Origin: Hyphomicrobium sp.
GTDB taxonomy: Bacteria > Pseudomonadota > Alphaproteobacteria > Rhizobiales > Hyphomicrobiaceae
Assembly: GCA_017512425.1 (NCBI GenBank)
Contig: JAFWGI010000016.1
Span: 434,001 to 498,000, forward strand
DNA: 64,000 nucleotides
Reading direction: 5' to 3'
The notes beneath the pieces were generated by a model. That model was not told the DNA's origin and made no database searches. It saw only the letters and a list, made by a program, of their open reading frames with translations. The translations under genes and the position numbers were made by a program. Of the stretch, positions 9,685 through 19,918 are shown piece after piece; the first letter of the stretch is position 1, and each line of letters begins with the position of its first letter.

Positions 9685-10876
9685 CATTGAGAACGATATC
9701 GAAGGCGGCCGCAAATTCCTGCGAGCCGGGCGTCTTGACGGCGCTATCCATGCGTCGATCGAGCTCGGCAAGCAACTGCTCGCCCGTCAGTCCGATGACC
9801 ATTTTGTTGACGTAGTACGCGCGGCGCGTGAACGAATTCGTCACCGGCGCCTTACGCCCAAGTGGCATCATCATTTCAAGACCGGTCACCGGGCCAGACA
9901 AGTTCATCAGCTCCATTTCGGCGCCGCTCAAGTTCGGCCGGTCGAACTGCGCCGCCGTATCCTTGATGCCCTTGAGCTTCATTGCCTGCATCATGGGACC
10001 GATGTCGCCGTCGATATTGAGGGCGTGCATTCCCTGGCCGGCCGCCGTCTTGGCGTAGGCCTGGTGCCGCTCCCAATCGAAGGGAATGCTCTTTGCGTTG
10101 GCCGTCATCTTGCGCAGAACCGCGATTTTCGATTTCAGCGACGCGACGCGCGCGGGCGACAAATTGGGATTGCGCAGTTTGGCGTAAAGCCGGTCCGCAA
10201 ACATCGCGCCGTGCTTGGAGATTTCATTGACAGAATTGGCATCGAGCAATTGCGCATAGCCAAGCGCACTCGATATCGCGCGCCCCGTTTTCTTGACCGG
10301 ATGAATTCCGGCTTGCATGTCGTAAGTGCCGATACCGCCCGTCTCAAGAGCATAGACGCGAACGACCTGATCCTTACTCAGACCCAACGCAATCGCTTCT
10401 TCGGCATAGCGGCGCTTGAATTCCTTTTCGGTTACCCGTTCCGGCACGAAATTATAGACGCGCTTCGCCGACGCCAGATAATCGGCAACGGTCGGCATTT
10501 CCTTCGGCGGTGTCGGCTGCGCGCTTTCCTGAGATGCGGTGAACTTAGCGTATTTTGTTGCAAGCGTGCCCGTGAGCTTCGGTCCCGTGTACTCGGGCGG
10601 AAACGACATCACATAGTCGTCGGCATCGAATGGCGATTTTGACGACCGCTTTTTCTTGCGAACACTGCGTTTGGCATCGACCTTGTTCCAATAGGCATCG
10701 AGACGCGCATTATGGGCTTGGCGCGCGTCGCGCCACTCTTGATAGTCGTGGATTTCCTGTTCGGTTAGCGACGACAGAAAGTCGATGGTCGTCATAGCGC
10801 GTGCTGTGACGCCCGGCGTCAGCATCAGCAACGCTGCTGCAATCAAGAAAATCCAGTTTGTCGTGCGTGATCGCAA
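9665..10876 (-). CDS. Secreted lytic-transglycosylase-like protein
   Basis: A 403-residue exported protein with a signal peptide (FLIAAALLMLTPGVTARA). The central region carries a lysozyme-fold signature: YALETGGIGTYDMQAG (putative catalytic Glu in ALETGG), followed by SALGYAQLLDANS, which matches the G-x-x-Q element of SLT-type transglycosylases. Periplasmic cleavage of peptidoglycan is therefore the inferred role. The start is a TTG at 10876, preceded by GGGAAG; no ATG gives a complete signal peptide. The 50 residues after the signal are highly charged (KRSVRKKKRSSK). The exact subfamily is not recognised. Confidence 0.7.
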   Translation of the reverse strand: MRSRTTNWIFLIAAALLMLTPGVTARAMTTIDFLSSLTEQEIHDYQEWRDARQAHNARLDAYWNKVDAKRSVRKKKRSSKSPFDADDYVMSFPPEYTGPKLTGTLATKYAKFTASQESAQPTPPKEMPTVADYLASAKRVYNFVPERVTEKEFKRRYAEEAIALGLSKDQVVRVYALETGGIGTYDMQAGIHPVKKTGRAISSALGYAQLLDANSVNEISKHGAMFADRLYAKLRNPNLSPARVASLKSKIAVLRKMTANAKSIPFDWERHQAYAKTAAGQGMHALNIDGDIGPMMQAMKLKGIKDTAAQFDRPNLSGAEMELMNLSGPVTGLEMMMPLGRKAPVTNSFTRRAYYVNKMVIGLTGEQLLAELDRRMDSAVKTPGSQEFAAAFDIVLNERTAGR

Positions 10877-11014
10877 ATCGAACTTCCCGCCGTCGAATCC
10901 TGGCCCTGACTTTGACCGAGACTTTGACCGTATAATGATTCAAGCCGCGTAAACTCTTAAAAATGCTGCACGTAGCTCTGCCTACGGGCAAAACAACCGT
11001 GCTACAGCAGCGCC

Positions 11015-11668
11015 ATGACGTTCACTCTTTCCGATTACGACAACATCGACGCCGCCACGTTGCGCCGCCTTGCATCTGCGCGTTTGCTCCACGATGCGAC
11101 GTCGGATGACGGCGCGCTTCAGCCATCGAGCGATTTCGACCTCAACCCCGACTTTCAAATGCCCGACGGCATATTGTTTAAGGACGCTGCGGTATTGATT
11201 GCGATTTGCGCACCCGCACCGCTGACTGTGCTCCTTACCGAACGCACCCCGCATCTGTCGGCGCACGCCGGTCAGATCGCGTTTCCGGGTGGCCGCATCG
11301 ATCCCGGTGATCGCGATGCGACGGCCGCTGCCATCCGCGAGGCCAATGAAGAAATTGCGCTCGATCCTGCGCGCGTCGAACCGCTCGGTTATCTCGATCC
11401 CTACCGCACCAGCACCGGTTATCTGATCAGGCCGGTCGTGGCGCTGGTCACGCCGCCATTCGATATCAAAGCCAATCCGGCGGAAGTCGCCGACGTCTTC
11501 GAGGTGCCGCTCGCCTTTCTGATGGATCAGGCGAACCATCGCATCGAAAGCCGTCAATGGCGCGGCGCCGAACGGCGCTTCTATGCGATGCCGTACAATC
11601 AACGCTATATATGGGGAGCGACAGCAGGAATCATCAAATCGCTGTCCCGGAGACTTTTCGCGACATGA
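11015..11668 (+). CDS. NUDIX hydrolase, CoA-pyrophosphatase type
   Basis: Likely hydrolyses CoA or related nucleoside diphosphate derivatives to 3',5'-ADP and phosphopantetheine in the cytoplasm. The 217-residue product has the NUDIX box FPGGRIDPGDRDATAAAIREANEEIAL preceded by LTERTPHLSAHAGQIAFPGG, the arrangement typical of the NudL/YeaB subfamily. Its stop overlaps the next start (ATGA at 11665-11668), so it is translationally coupled to the DUF6111 gene and then to the CCA transferase, an arrangement I recall as common in Hyphomicrobiales. Confidence 0.9.
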   Translation: MTFTLSDYDNIDAATLRRLASARLLHDATSDDGALQPSSDFDLNPDFQMPDGILFKDAAVLIAICAPAPLTVLLTERTPHLSAHAGQIAFPGGRIDPGDRDATAAAIREANEEIALDPARVEPLGYLDPYRTSTGYLIRPVVALVTPPFDIKANPAEVADVFEVPLAFLMDQANHRIESRQWRGAERRFYAMPYNQRYIWGATAGIIKSLSRRLFAT

Positions 11669-11955
11669 TCCGCATCGTCATCGAGAACCTGTTTATCTTT
11701 CTGTTGCCGACGATCCTCTACGTCGGCTGGGTTGCGTTCCGGCGCAACGACTGGCCCGGACTGTTCACGGTTCTGAAAAACGCGCCGCTTGTGTATCTTT
11801 TCATCTCGGGCGCGGCCATGATGCTGATTGCGCTTCTGGCCTTCTCGACGCGCACTGGCCACAAGCCCGGCGAGGGTTATGTGCCGCCATCGTTCGACGG
11901 TGGAAAATTTCAGCCTGGCCATTCAGCGCCGTCTGCGCCTCCGCAGCAGAAGTAG
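11665..11955 (+). CDS. DUF6111-type small membrane protein
   Basis: A 96-residue protein with two hydrophobic helices (IENLFIFLLPTILYVGWVAF and APLVYLFISGAAMMLIALLAF) separated by a short RRNDWPGL loop, and a Pro/Gly-rich cytoplasmic or periplasmic tail ending PQQK. The ATG overlaps the nudix stop, and the cca start follows 15 bases after the stop, so the three genes form an operon. The family is of unknown function; the assignment rests on context and topology. Confidence 0.8.
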   Translation: MIRIVIENLFIFLLPTILYVGWVAFRRNDWPGLFTVLKNAPLVYLFISGAAMMLIALLAFSTRTGHKPGEGYVPPSFDGGKFQPGHSAPSAPPQQK

Positions 11956-11969
11956 GCAGCAGAAATAGA

Positions 11970-13229
11970 ATGGCGAAGCCTTCGACATCGGTGCTGACAA
12001 AACGCCTGCAGAACGCTGACTGGCTGCAGCAAGCCTCTCTAAAGCGCATCTTTGCCGTCTTGAATGCCGGCGGCGGCGAAACGCGCGTCATCGGCGGCGC
12101 AGTGCGCAACGCGCTGCTCGGCGAACCCGTTCACGAAATCGATCTTGCGACGGATCTCGATCCAAAGACCGTAATGCTCCGCGCCGCTGCGGCCGGCATC
12201 GCCGCCTACCCGACCGGAATTGATCACGGCACAATGACGCTGGTTGCAAACGGCGACAGCTATGAGGTGACGACGCTGCGCCGTGACGTTGAGACCGATG
12301 GCCGCCGCGCCGTCGTGGCGTTCACGTCCGACTGGCACGAAGATGCGATGCGGCGTGACTTCACTATCAATGCGCTCTCAGCCAACGCCGATGGCGACGT
12401 TTTCGACACGGTCGGCGGATTGGCCGATCTTACCGCGCGCCACGTGCGTTTCATCGGCGATGCCGAAAGCCGCATACGCGAAGACTATCTGCGCATCCTG
12501 CGCTTTTTCCGCTTTACGTCGGCCTATGCCAAAGGTCCGCCGGACGCGGATGGGCTGAGCGCCGCCACGGCGCTGAAGGAGGGCATGCGGCAACTGTCCG
12601 GCGAACGGATCGGCGCCGAGATGGTCAAGTTCATCGTCACGCCGCGTGCCGGCGAAATTGCCGCCATCATGCAGCAGCACGGCATCCTCCAAGTCCTAAC
12701 CGCGTGCGCGGCAACACCTGCCGATTTGCAGCGGCTTCAGTTGATCGAAACTGCTCTCGGCGACAAGCCCGACGCAATCACGCGGCTCGCGGCGCTGCTT
12801 CTCAGCGATCCAGAAAACTTGTCTACGCTTGCGGATAACTTCCGGCTTTCAAACGCCACGGCCAACGCGCTTCAAGCGGCCGCCGCGGTTAACGCCGCGC
12901 ACGATGCCAGCGCGTCTGAACACGCGGCAAAGGTTGATATCTACCGCTCTGGGCGGGATGCGTTTCGGCGCGCGCAGCGCGTCGCCTGGGCCCGATCTAA
13001 GGCCTTGGCTACAGACACGGCCTGGATCGAAAGATCTCGCCTGGCAGCCTCGTGGAGCCCGCCAGCGCTACCCGTAACCGGCGCCGACATCCTGGCGCTC
13101 GGTGTACCGGCCGGCCCCCGCGTGGGGGATATCTTGCGGGCCTTCGAAGCCTGGTGGCTTAAGGCTGAATTCACGTCTGACGCGGCGCTGCAAAAAGCCA
13201 AACTCGCGGAACTTGCCGCCGCTGGTTAA
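11970..13229 (+). CDS. cca: CCA tRNA nucleotidyltransferase / poly(A) polymerase family
   Basis: Adds or repairs the 3'-terminal CCA of tRNA. The 419-residue protein has the class II nucleotidyltransferase core: IGGAVRNALLG at residues 41-51, EIDLATD with the metal-binding Asp58 and Asp62, RRDFTINAL, and the RNA/nucleotide-binding REDYLRILRFFRFTSAY. The C-terminal helical part is Ala-rich. The open frame extends far upstream into the nudix gene in another frame, but homology starts at the ATG at 11970. Third gene of the operon. Confidence 0.92.
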   Translation: MAKPSTSVLTKRLQNADWLQQASLKRIFAVLNAGGGETRVIGGAVRNALLGEPVHEIDLATDLDPKTVMLRAAAAGIAAYPTGIDHGTMTLVANGDSYEVTTLRRDVETDGRRAVVAFTSDWHEDAMRRDFTINALSANADGDVFDTVGGLADLTARHVRFIGDAESRIREDYLRILRFFRFTSAYAKGPPDADGLSAATALKEGMRQLSGERIGAEMVKFIVTPRAGEIAAIMQQHGILQVLTACAATPADLQRLQLIETALGDKPDAITRLAALLLSDPENLSTLADNFRLSNATANALQAAAAVNAAHDASASEHAAKVDIYRSGRDAFRRAQRVAWARSKALATDTAWIERSRLAASWSPPALPVTGADILALGVPAGPRVGDILRAFEAWWLKAEFTSDAALQKAKLAELAAAG

Positions 13230-13322
13230 CAATTCATTAAATTTCACTTCACCACTGCTCAAGCTCAGACTAAGGTGCGCCCGGCTGGGGTTCAGCTTGT
13301 ATCGCGTCGAGGTAACTCCCCT

Positions 13323-13565
13323 ATGGACCACATTGCGCGTGAGCGTCAGCGCTCGCTGAAAACTGTCCAGATCATCTTCGCCGTTTTAGCCATCCTCAGT
13401 TTGACCGCAGCTCTCGCCGTCACCGCACGCGGTGTCGAGCTTGGCTTGCCGGAAGCGTCCAGCGAAACCATCGCCTTGGCGTTCCTGCTGGTCGGCGCGG
13501 TCGATACCGCGCTGCTGTTCCTGTGGGAGCGGATTTTCCACCGCATGCAGCCACTCGATGAGTGA
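13323..13565 (+). CDS. Small two-helix membrane protein, 80 aa
   Basis: The product starts MDHIARERQRSLKT, then a first helix (VQIIFAVLAILSLTAALAVTA), a short acidic loop, and a second helix (ETIALAFLLVGAVDTALLFLW) ending ERIFHRMQPLDE. The ATG at 13323 has GAGG ten bases upstream. It lies alone between cca and plcP, on the same strand. No function is known; high-GC codon use and the clean two-helix pattern support a real gene. Confidence 0.7.
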   Translation: MDHIARERQRSLKTVQIIFAVLAILSLTAALAVTARGVELGLPEASSETIALAFLLVGAVDTALLFLWERIFHRMQPLDE

Positions 13566-13722
13566 CCGCTAACCATCGCTAAGACGCCTAAGAGCCACAC
13601 GCTCCACAGTCGCAGACAGGACATATCGTCTTGAATCTGTCGTCTGCCTTCGTTGTCACAACGCTGCAATATGAATCCGGCTTGTAGCGGCAGACATCGC
13701 AGGCGACCGCTGGAGCGGAGAC

Positions 13723-14532
13723 GTGACTGAACCGTCAGCACAACCGGACTACCGCACGATCTTCATCTCGGACGTGCACCTAGGAATGCGATCCTCACAG
13801 GCCTCGGCGCTCCTCGATTTCTTGAAAGAGCGCGACGCCGAAACCTACTACCTCGTCGGCGACATCGTCGACTTCTGGAAGGTTCAGCGCGGACCGCATT
13901 GGCCACAATCGCACAACGACGTCCTGCAAAAGCTGTTGCGCAAAACGCGCAAGGGCTCGCGGATGATCTTCATTCCCGGAAATCATGACGACGGCCTGCG
14001 CGACTACTGCGGCCTGAATTTCGGTGGCATCGAAATCCGCCGCGATGCGATCCATGAAGGCGCCAACGGCAAGAAGTATCTGGTGCTGCACGGCGACGAA
14101 TTCGACGTCGTTGTGCGCTACGCCCGCTGGCTCGCGTTTCTTGGCGACCGGTCGTATGACGTGGCGCTGGCTCTCAACATCCCGCTCAATTTCGCGCGCC
14201 GCCTGTTCGGCTTCGATCACTGGTCGCTTGCCCAGTATCTGAAGCTGAAAGTCAAGTCGGCCGTCAAATTCATCGGCGAATACGAAGAAGCGCTGTCGCA
14301 CGAAGCCAAGCGCCGCGGCGTCGAGGGCTTGATCTGCGGCCACATCCACCACGCCAACAACCGGATGCTCGGCACCATTCACTACCTGAACTGCGGTGAC
14401 TGGGTCGAAAGCTGCACGGCGATAGGCGAGCGCCACGACGGCACGTTTGAAATCATCGACTGGAAGGCGGTCATGGCTGCGCGCTCAGCGCGCAAGTTGG
14501 CGCTGCCGCGCGCGCTCGAACGCGTCGCCTGA
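13723..14532 (+). CDS. plcP: PlcP-like metallophosphoesterase, phospholipase C
   Basis: A 269-residue calcineurin-type phosphoesterase with FISDVHLG (Asp17, His19), VGDIVDFW, PGNHDDG and CGHIHH metal motifs. By sequence alone it looks like an LpxH-type UDP-diacylglucosamine hydrolase. However, homologues next to btaAB in alphaproteobacteria (PlcP of Sinorhizobium meliloti) are known to split phosphatidylcholine to diacylglycerol under phosphate starvation. The neighbours here are btaA and btaB, only 26 bases downstream, so PlcP is the better call. GTG start at 13723 with GGAG before it. An upstream Pho box was sought; only weak halves are seen. Confidence 0.85.
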   Translation: MTEPSAQPDYRTIFISDVHLGMRSSQASALLDFLKERDAETYYLVGDIVDFWKVQRGPHWPQSHNDVLQKLLRKTRKGSRMIFIPGNHDDGLRDYCGLNFGGIEIRRDAIHEGANGKKYLVLHGDEFDVVVRYARWLAFLGDRSYDVALALNIPLNFARRLFGFDHWSLAQYLKLKVKSAVKFIGEYEEALSHEAKRRGVEGLICGHIHHANNRMLGTIHYLNCGDWVESCTAIGERHDGTFEIIDWKAVMAARSARKLALPRALERVA

Positions 14533-14558
14533 ACTCATAAATTATCGGCCGGGAGGTC

Positions 14559-15806
14559 ATGTTGACAAATTTTGCGAGAACGCTCGAACCATCGAGCGCC
14601 GATCTGCTTGGCGAAGCCGTCCATCAAAACGGCGTCTTGAGCCAAGAAGGTTTGCTGGAGCGCACATTCACGTTTGCATTCCGGTCGATGGTTTACCCGC
14701 AGATCTGGGAAGATCCGCGCGCCGACATGGAAGCGCTGCAGTTGACGCCGCAGAGCCGCATGATGACGATCGCGTCCGGCGGCTGCAACGTGCTCAGCTA
14801 TTTGACCGCGAACCCAGCGCGCATTTACGCCGTCGATCTCAACGAGACGCACATCGCGCTACTGCGCTTGAAGCTGGCGGCGGCTCAGCACCTTCCAGTT
14901 CACGCTGCCTTCCACAGATTTTTTGCCGGCGCCCACGATCACCGCAATGCGCGCCTCTACGCCGACCTGATCGCGCCCAATCTCGACGCCGAGAGCCGCG
15001 GCTATTGGGAAGGCCGTGACATCTCCGGCCGCCGCCGCATCTCCCGCTTTGGCCGCAACTTCTATCGCTATGGTTTGCTCGGCCGCTTCATCAGCGCCGG
15101 ACATTTGATCGCCAAGGCACTCGGAGGCGACCCGGCGAAAATCGCGACCGCGAAAAACCGCGAAGAGCAACGCCGCATCTTCGACACCGAACTCGCGCCG
15201 TTGTTCGACAAGCCGCTCTTGCGTTGGGCGACGTCGAACCGCGCATCGCTGTTCGGCCTCGGCATTCCACCGGCGCAATACGATGCGTTGTGCAACAACG
15301 GCCAGCGCCACATGGCGGACGTTCTGCGCGAGCGCGTCGAACGCTTGGCGACCGGCTTCGATCTCAACGACAACTATTTCGCCTGGCAGGCCTTCAATCG
15401 CGCCTATGACGCCGGCCAGACCGCGCCGCTGCCGCCGTATCTCGAAAAGCAACACTTCGCCGAAGTCAAAACCCGTGCGAATCGCGTCACGCCGCTACGC
15501 GCCAACATGATCCACTTCCTGCGCGATGAGCCGGCGGAAAGCCTCGACGCCTATTCGCTGCTCGATGCACAGGATTGGATGGACGACGCGACGCTCAATA
15601 CTCTCTGGCGCGAAATAACGCGCACGGCCCGCCCTGGTGCGCGCGTCATCTTCCGCACGGCTGGCGAAGAAACGATTCTCCCGGGCCGCGTCGACGGCAC
15701 GCTGCTGCAATCTTGGACCTACGAGCGCGACCGCTCGGCCGAGATCTTCACGCGCGACCGTTCGGCGATCTACGGCGGCTTCCACCTCTACATAAAGGCC
15801 GAGTAA
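14559..15806 (+). CDS. btaA: BtaA, AdoMet:diacylglycerol 3-amino-3-carboxypropyltransferase
   Basis: First step of betaine-lipid synthesis: transfers the aminocarboxypropyl group of S-adenosylmethionine to diacylglycerol to make diacylglycerylhomoserine. The 415-residue protein shows the DUF3419/BtaA pattern: FAFRSMVYPQIWEDPRADMEAL, the AdoMet-binding IASGGCNVLSYL and AVDLNETHIALLRLKL, then HFLRDEPAESLDAYSLLDAQDWM and the end YERDRSAEIFTRDRSAIYGGFHLY. GGGAGG ends only two bases before the ATG; the TTG next to it (14562) would give better spacing. It would receive diacylglycerol from PlcP. Confidence 0.92.
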   Translation: MLTNFARTLEPSSADLLGEAVHQNGVLSQEGLLERTFTFAFRSMVYPQIWEDPRADMEALQLTPQSRMMTIASGGCNVLSYLTANPARIYAVDLNETHIALLRLKLAAAQHLPVHAAFHRFFAGAHDHRNARLYADLIAPNLDAESRGYWEGRDISGRRRISRFGRNFYRYGLLGRFISAGHLIAKALGGDPAKIATAKNREEQRRIFDTELAPLFDKPLLRWATSNRASLFGLGIPPAQYDALCNNGQRHMADVLRERVERLATGFDLNDNYFAWQAFNRAYDAGQTAPLPPYLEKQHFAEVKTRANRVTPLRANMIHFLRDEPAESLDAYSLLDAQDWMDDATLNTLWREITRTARPGARVIFRTAGEETILPGRVDGTLLQSWTYERDRSAEIFTRDRSAIYGGFHLYIKAE

Positions 15807-15810
15807 TTCC

Positions 15811-16461
15811 ATGAACACAATGACGTCTGCCGAGCTGATGGACCGGCAATACCGGTTCCAGCGCCACATCTATGATTTCACGCGCACGCATTACCTGTTC
15901 TGGCGCCGACGTCTGATCGCTGAGCTGAACCCGCCCGCCAACGGAACCGTCGTCGAGGTTGCGTGCGGCACGGGCTGGAATCTGCTGCGCATTGCAAAGC
16001 GATATCCGTCCGCGCGGCTCTTCGGATTCGATATTTCGCGTGCCATGCTGAAAACCGCGGCCTCCGCGACCGCGCGCAACGGCGTGAGCGACCGCATCCA
16101 ACTGGCGCAAGGCGACGCCACAACGTTCAACCTCGATCAGATGTTCGGCATCGCCAAAGCCGACCGGATTTTCATTTCCTACGCGCTGTCGATGATTCCC
16201 GACTGGGAAGAAGCCGTCGAACGCGCCGTCGAGCAACTGTCGCCCGGCGGATCGTTGCATATCGTCGATTTCGGGCGGATGGACACGATGGCGGCACCGC
16301 CACGCTCGGCGTTCCTGAGCTTCCTCGCGCACTACAACGTGACGCCGCGGCGCGATCTCGAAGTCGTTCTGAGGTCGGCGACCCATCGCCATAATCTGGC
16401 GATGACGTTTGAGACCGCGAAGGCCGGGTATTGCGTCTACGCGGTGCTCCGCAAGTCCTAA
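15811..16461 (+). CDS. btaB: BtaB, diacylglycerylhomoserine N-methyltransferase
   Basis: Trimethylates diacylglycerylhomoserine to the phosphorus-free lipid DGTS. A class I AdoMet methyltransferase of 216 residues with motif I VVEVACGTGWNLLRIA and the acidic end of the second strand FGFDISRAML. It begins 4 bases after the btaA stop and shares the operon plcP-btaA-btaB. The N-terminal YRFQRHIYDFTRTHYLFWRR block is typical of BtaB. No membrane helix is seen, so it is probably cytoplasmic and membrane-associated. Confidence 0.9.
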   Translation: MNTMTSAELMDRQYRFQRHIYDFTRTHYLFWRRRLIAELNPPANGTVVEVACGTGWNLLRIAKRYPSARLFGFDISRAMLKTAASATARNGVSDRIQLAQGDATTFNLDQMFGIAKADRIFISYALSMIPDWEEAVERAVEQLSPGGSLHIVDFGRMDTMAAPPRSAFLSFLAHYNVTPRRDLEVVLRSATHRHNLAMTFETAKAGYCVYAVLRKS

Positions 16462-16534
16462 AATTTTCTCGCGCCAAAGCCCCGGCCGTCGTGCCAGGGC
16501 TTCGCGTATTTGCTCTGCCGGGCTCTATCAGGAG

Positions 16535-17179
16535 TTAGGGCGCGGCGGTTCCGTTCGTGGTCGCGGTCGCTTCGGTGACAGCCACCAGTTCGGCAACCAG
16601 TTCACGGTCCTCGGCCGGAATTTCCGGGATCGTCACTTCAGCAGCAGCCTCGGCCGGCTTTTCCGTCTCAGCTTCAGGAGCGGCAGCTTCGGCGGCCGGT
16701 TCGGCTGTTACCTCAGCTTCAGGCGCTGCGTCAGCTTCAGCCTGGGCCGCTTCTTCGGCAGGCGCAGATTCAGCGGGCTCTTCTTCTGTAGCTGCCGTCT
16801 CGGCTGAGGCTTCGGCCTCGGGCACAGCGTCCGGCTCGCTCGCAGCTTCGGCAGTAGCCTCGTCAGCTGGTGCCTCAGCAGCAACGGCCGCTTCTTCAGC
16901 GGGGGCGTCGCTCGATGCCTCCGCAGCCGTCTCCTCGGCCGCGGCTTCAGCCACCGCTTCCTCGGCAGGTGCTTCCGCAACAGCGGCGTCAGACGCCGGT
17001 GCTTCGGCCGCCGCCGCTTCGACGTCGGCGACCGTTGGCGCTGCCACGAATGACAACGCTTCGATATCTTTCAGCGCGCGTTCGACTGCCATCAGGGTCT
17101 TGTAGTCGGTCGACGCTTCAATCCGGGCATTAAGCTCGCCGCATAACCCTTTGAGCCTGCCCACAACATCGTCTGTCAT
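16535..17179 (-). CDS. Ala/Glu-rich acidic low-complexity protein
   Basis: The 214-residue product has an ordinary helical N-terminal segment (MTDDVVGRLKGLCGELNARI to about residue 45). About 150 residues follow, made almost only of Ala, Glu, Pro, Ser, Thr and Asp in short irregular units such as APAEEA and AAAEE, and then a less biased end (IPEIPAEDRELVAELVAV). The charge is strongly negative. No signal peptide or membrane helix is visible. The frame and start ATG (17179) are clear, but no family is recognised. The opposite strand is also open because the codons are GC-rich repeats; the protein-like N-terminus decides the strand. Confidence 0.6.
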   Translation of the reverse strand: MTDDVVGRLKGLCGELNARIEASTDYKTLMAVERALKDIEALSFVAAPTVADVEAAAAEAPASDAAVAEAPAEEAVAEAAAEETAAEASSDAPAEEAAVAAEAPADEATAEAASEPDAVPEAEASAETAATEEEPAESAPAEEAAQAEADAAPEAEVTAEPAAEAAAPEAETEKPAEAAAEVTIPEIPAEDRELVAELVAVTEATATTNGTAAP

Positions 17180-17563
17180 CTATACTTCCCCTATCGCGAG
17201 ATTTTGGCCAATAATCTGTATTCGTCCGCGCATGACTGTTCATGCAGACGCTTGAGTTCAATTTTTCCAGTAATGCGCAAGAATAAAAGTACAGGAATAT
17301 TTGACTCTGCGAAGTGACGCCGCGCGTTCTGCACAGGTAAAAAATCGGCACGTCGGAGCACTAAGGATCAGCCCTTACGGACATGACCAAAGCTCGCACA
17401 ATCGTGCGGCGCGATGCGCCGATGTGAATTTTCGAAGTGTTGAAGTGAGCGCCGCCGCCTCCACGTTCGACATGAGGCTTCGTCGTCGAAGCGGGTTCGG
17501 TCTGCCAGATCCCCAATCGCGCCCGCGAAGACACGAAGCCCACCAACAATGGAGGAAACTCGA
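17180..17563. other. Non-coding gap, 384 bases
   Basis: Divergent intergenic region between the acidic low-complexity gene and the exported-protein gene. It must hold both promoters. The only open frames are short and Arg/Ser-rich without ribosome sites. The left half is AT-richer than the surroundings (runs such as aataaaagtacaggaat near 17281-17300). No hairpin terminator or known motif was found. Confidence 0.5.
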
Positions 17564-18007
17564 ATGTCCGTACTGTTACGCCCCCGCGTATTGACCGCCA
17601 CGATCGCGTCGCTTGCGTTTGCCGCCGTCGCGCTTCCCTCGCACGCGATGCAGGATGAGGGCAAAGCTGGCGCTGCCGCTGCCGCAACCGTGCCAGCGTC
17701 TCTCCTCGTGTTCGATCAGAAGCTCGACGCGAAGTCGGTTAAGCTGTCGTACGTCTATGTTCCGGAAAAGAGCGTTGCGGTTGTCTACGCCGACGGCGCT
17801 GAAAGCAAAAAGCCGCTCGGCACGCTTGAAGTTGCGCCGGGCGATCACCGCGACCTCAAGATCGCGCTGGCCGATGAGCCTGCCAAGGGCAGCAAGCTTT
17901 GGGTATCGCTTTATCGCGACAAGGATGGCAAGGCCGAGCGCGCCGCGGACCATGCCTACTGGGCGGATGCCAAGCTGCCGTCAACGAACGGCTTCACAGT
18001 CCAGTAA
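17564..18007 (+). CDS. Exported protein resembling DUF7282 domain
   Basis: A 147-residue protein with a signal peptide (VLTATIASLAFAAVALPSHA) and one compact beta-rich domain. The strands LLVFDQKLDAKSVKLSYVYV, VAVVYADGAESKKPLGTLEV, HRDLKIALADEP and LWVSLYRDKDGKAERA resemble the DUF7282 pattern of secreted proteins. The ATG at 17564 follows GGAGG at the right distance; an earlier in-frame ATG at 17549 lies upstream of that site. It ends before a strong terminator. Function unknown; periplasmic or surface location inferred. Confidence 0.7.
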   Translation: MSVLLRPRVLTATIASLAFAAVALPSHAMQDEGKAGAAAAATVPASLLVFDQKLDAKSVKLSYVYVPEKSVAVVYADGAESKKPLGTLEVAPGDHRDLKIALADEPAKGSKLWVSLYRDKDGKAERAADHAYWADAKLPSTNGFTVQ

Positions 18008-18029
18008 TCGGTATTGAACACACCGCATA

Positions 18030-18060
18030 AAAAAAGCCCCGCATCTCTGCGGGGCTTTTG
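18030..18060 (+). terminator. Rho-independent terminator
   Basis: Stem AAGCCCCGC / GCGGGGCTT with loop ATCTCT, then TTT, preceded by an A-run. It lies 23 bases after the DUF7282-like gene and can also stop groESL transcripts arriving from the other side. Confidence 0.85.
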
Positions 18061-18081
18061 AAGGTTTGTAAAAGGTGCTCC

Positions 18082-18122
18082 GCGCCTTCCGGCCGGCTCC
18101 GCGAAGCGGAGTCGGAAGGCGC
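18082..18122. repeat. 41-bp double-stem palindromic repeat, copy B
   Basis: Outer arms GCGCCTTCC (18082-18090) and GGAAGGCGC (18114-18122); inner stem CTCCGC / GCGGAG with loop GAA. Both stems are perfect, although four of nine outer-arm positions differ from copy A, so the changes are compensated. It lies downstream of groEL, next to the duplicated groEL end. Confidence 0.75.
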
Positions 18123-18135
18123 AAACAAAAGCTTC

Positions 18136-18162
18136 TTAGAAGCCCATATCGCCCATGCCGCC
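18136..18162. repeat. Duplicated groEL 3' end, outer copy
   Basis: These 27 bases are identical to 18225-18251, the last 27 bases of groEL (codons for GGMGDMGF and the TAA stop). The outer copy lies 89 bases beyond the real stop. Between the copies is a 62-bp spacer with a palindrome at 18165-18191 (arms GCGAACC / GGTTCGC, inner GGGC / GCCC). Confidence 0.85.
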
Positions 18163-18224
18163 ACGCGAACCCGGGCTTGCCCGTGGTTCGCAATGCAAAA
18201 CGTATGGGCGGCCACCGGCCTCTT

Positions 18225-19883
<1,659 letters not shown>

Positions 19884-19918
19884 CTAAAAAATTCGGGGGT
19901 TTCGTGATGGATTAAGAG

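Noticed and set aside
13637..13659. Possible Pho box upstream of plcP
   Set aside because: Half-sites CTGTCGT and TTGTCAC are 16 bases apart; a Pho box needs 11-base periodicity. Kept only as a weak note.
17301..17594. Plus-strand frame upstream of the DUF7282-like gene
   Set aside because: Overlaps the real start in another frame; product is Arg/Ser/His-rich without homology.
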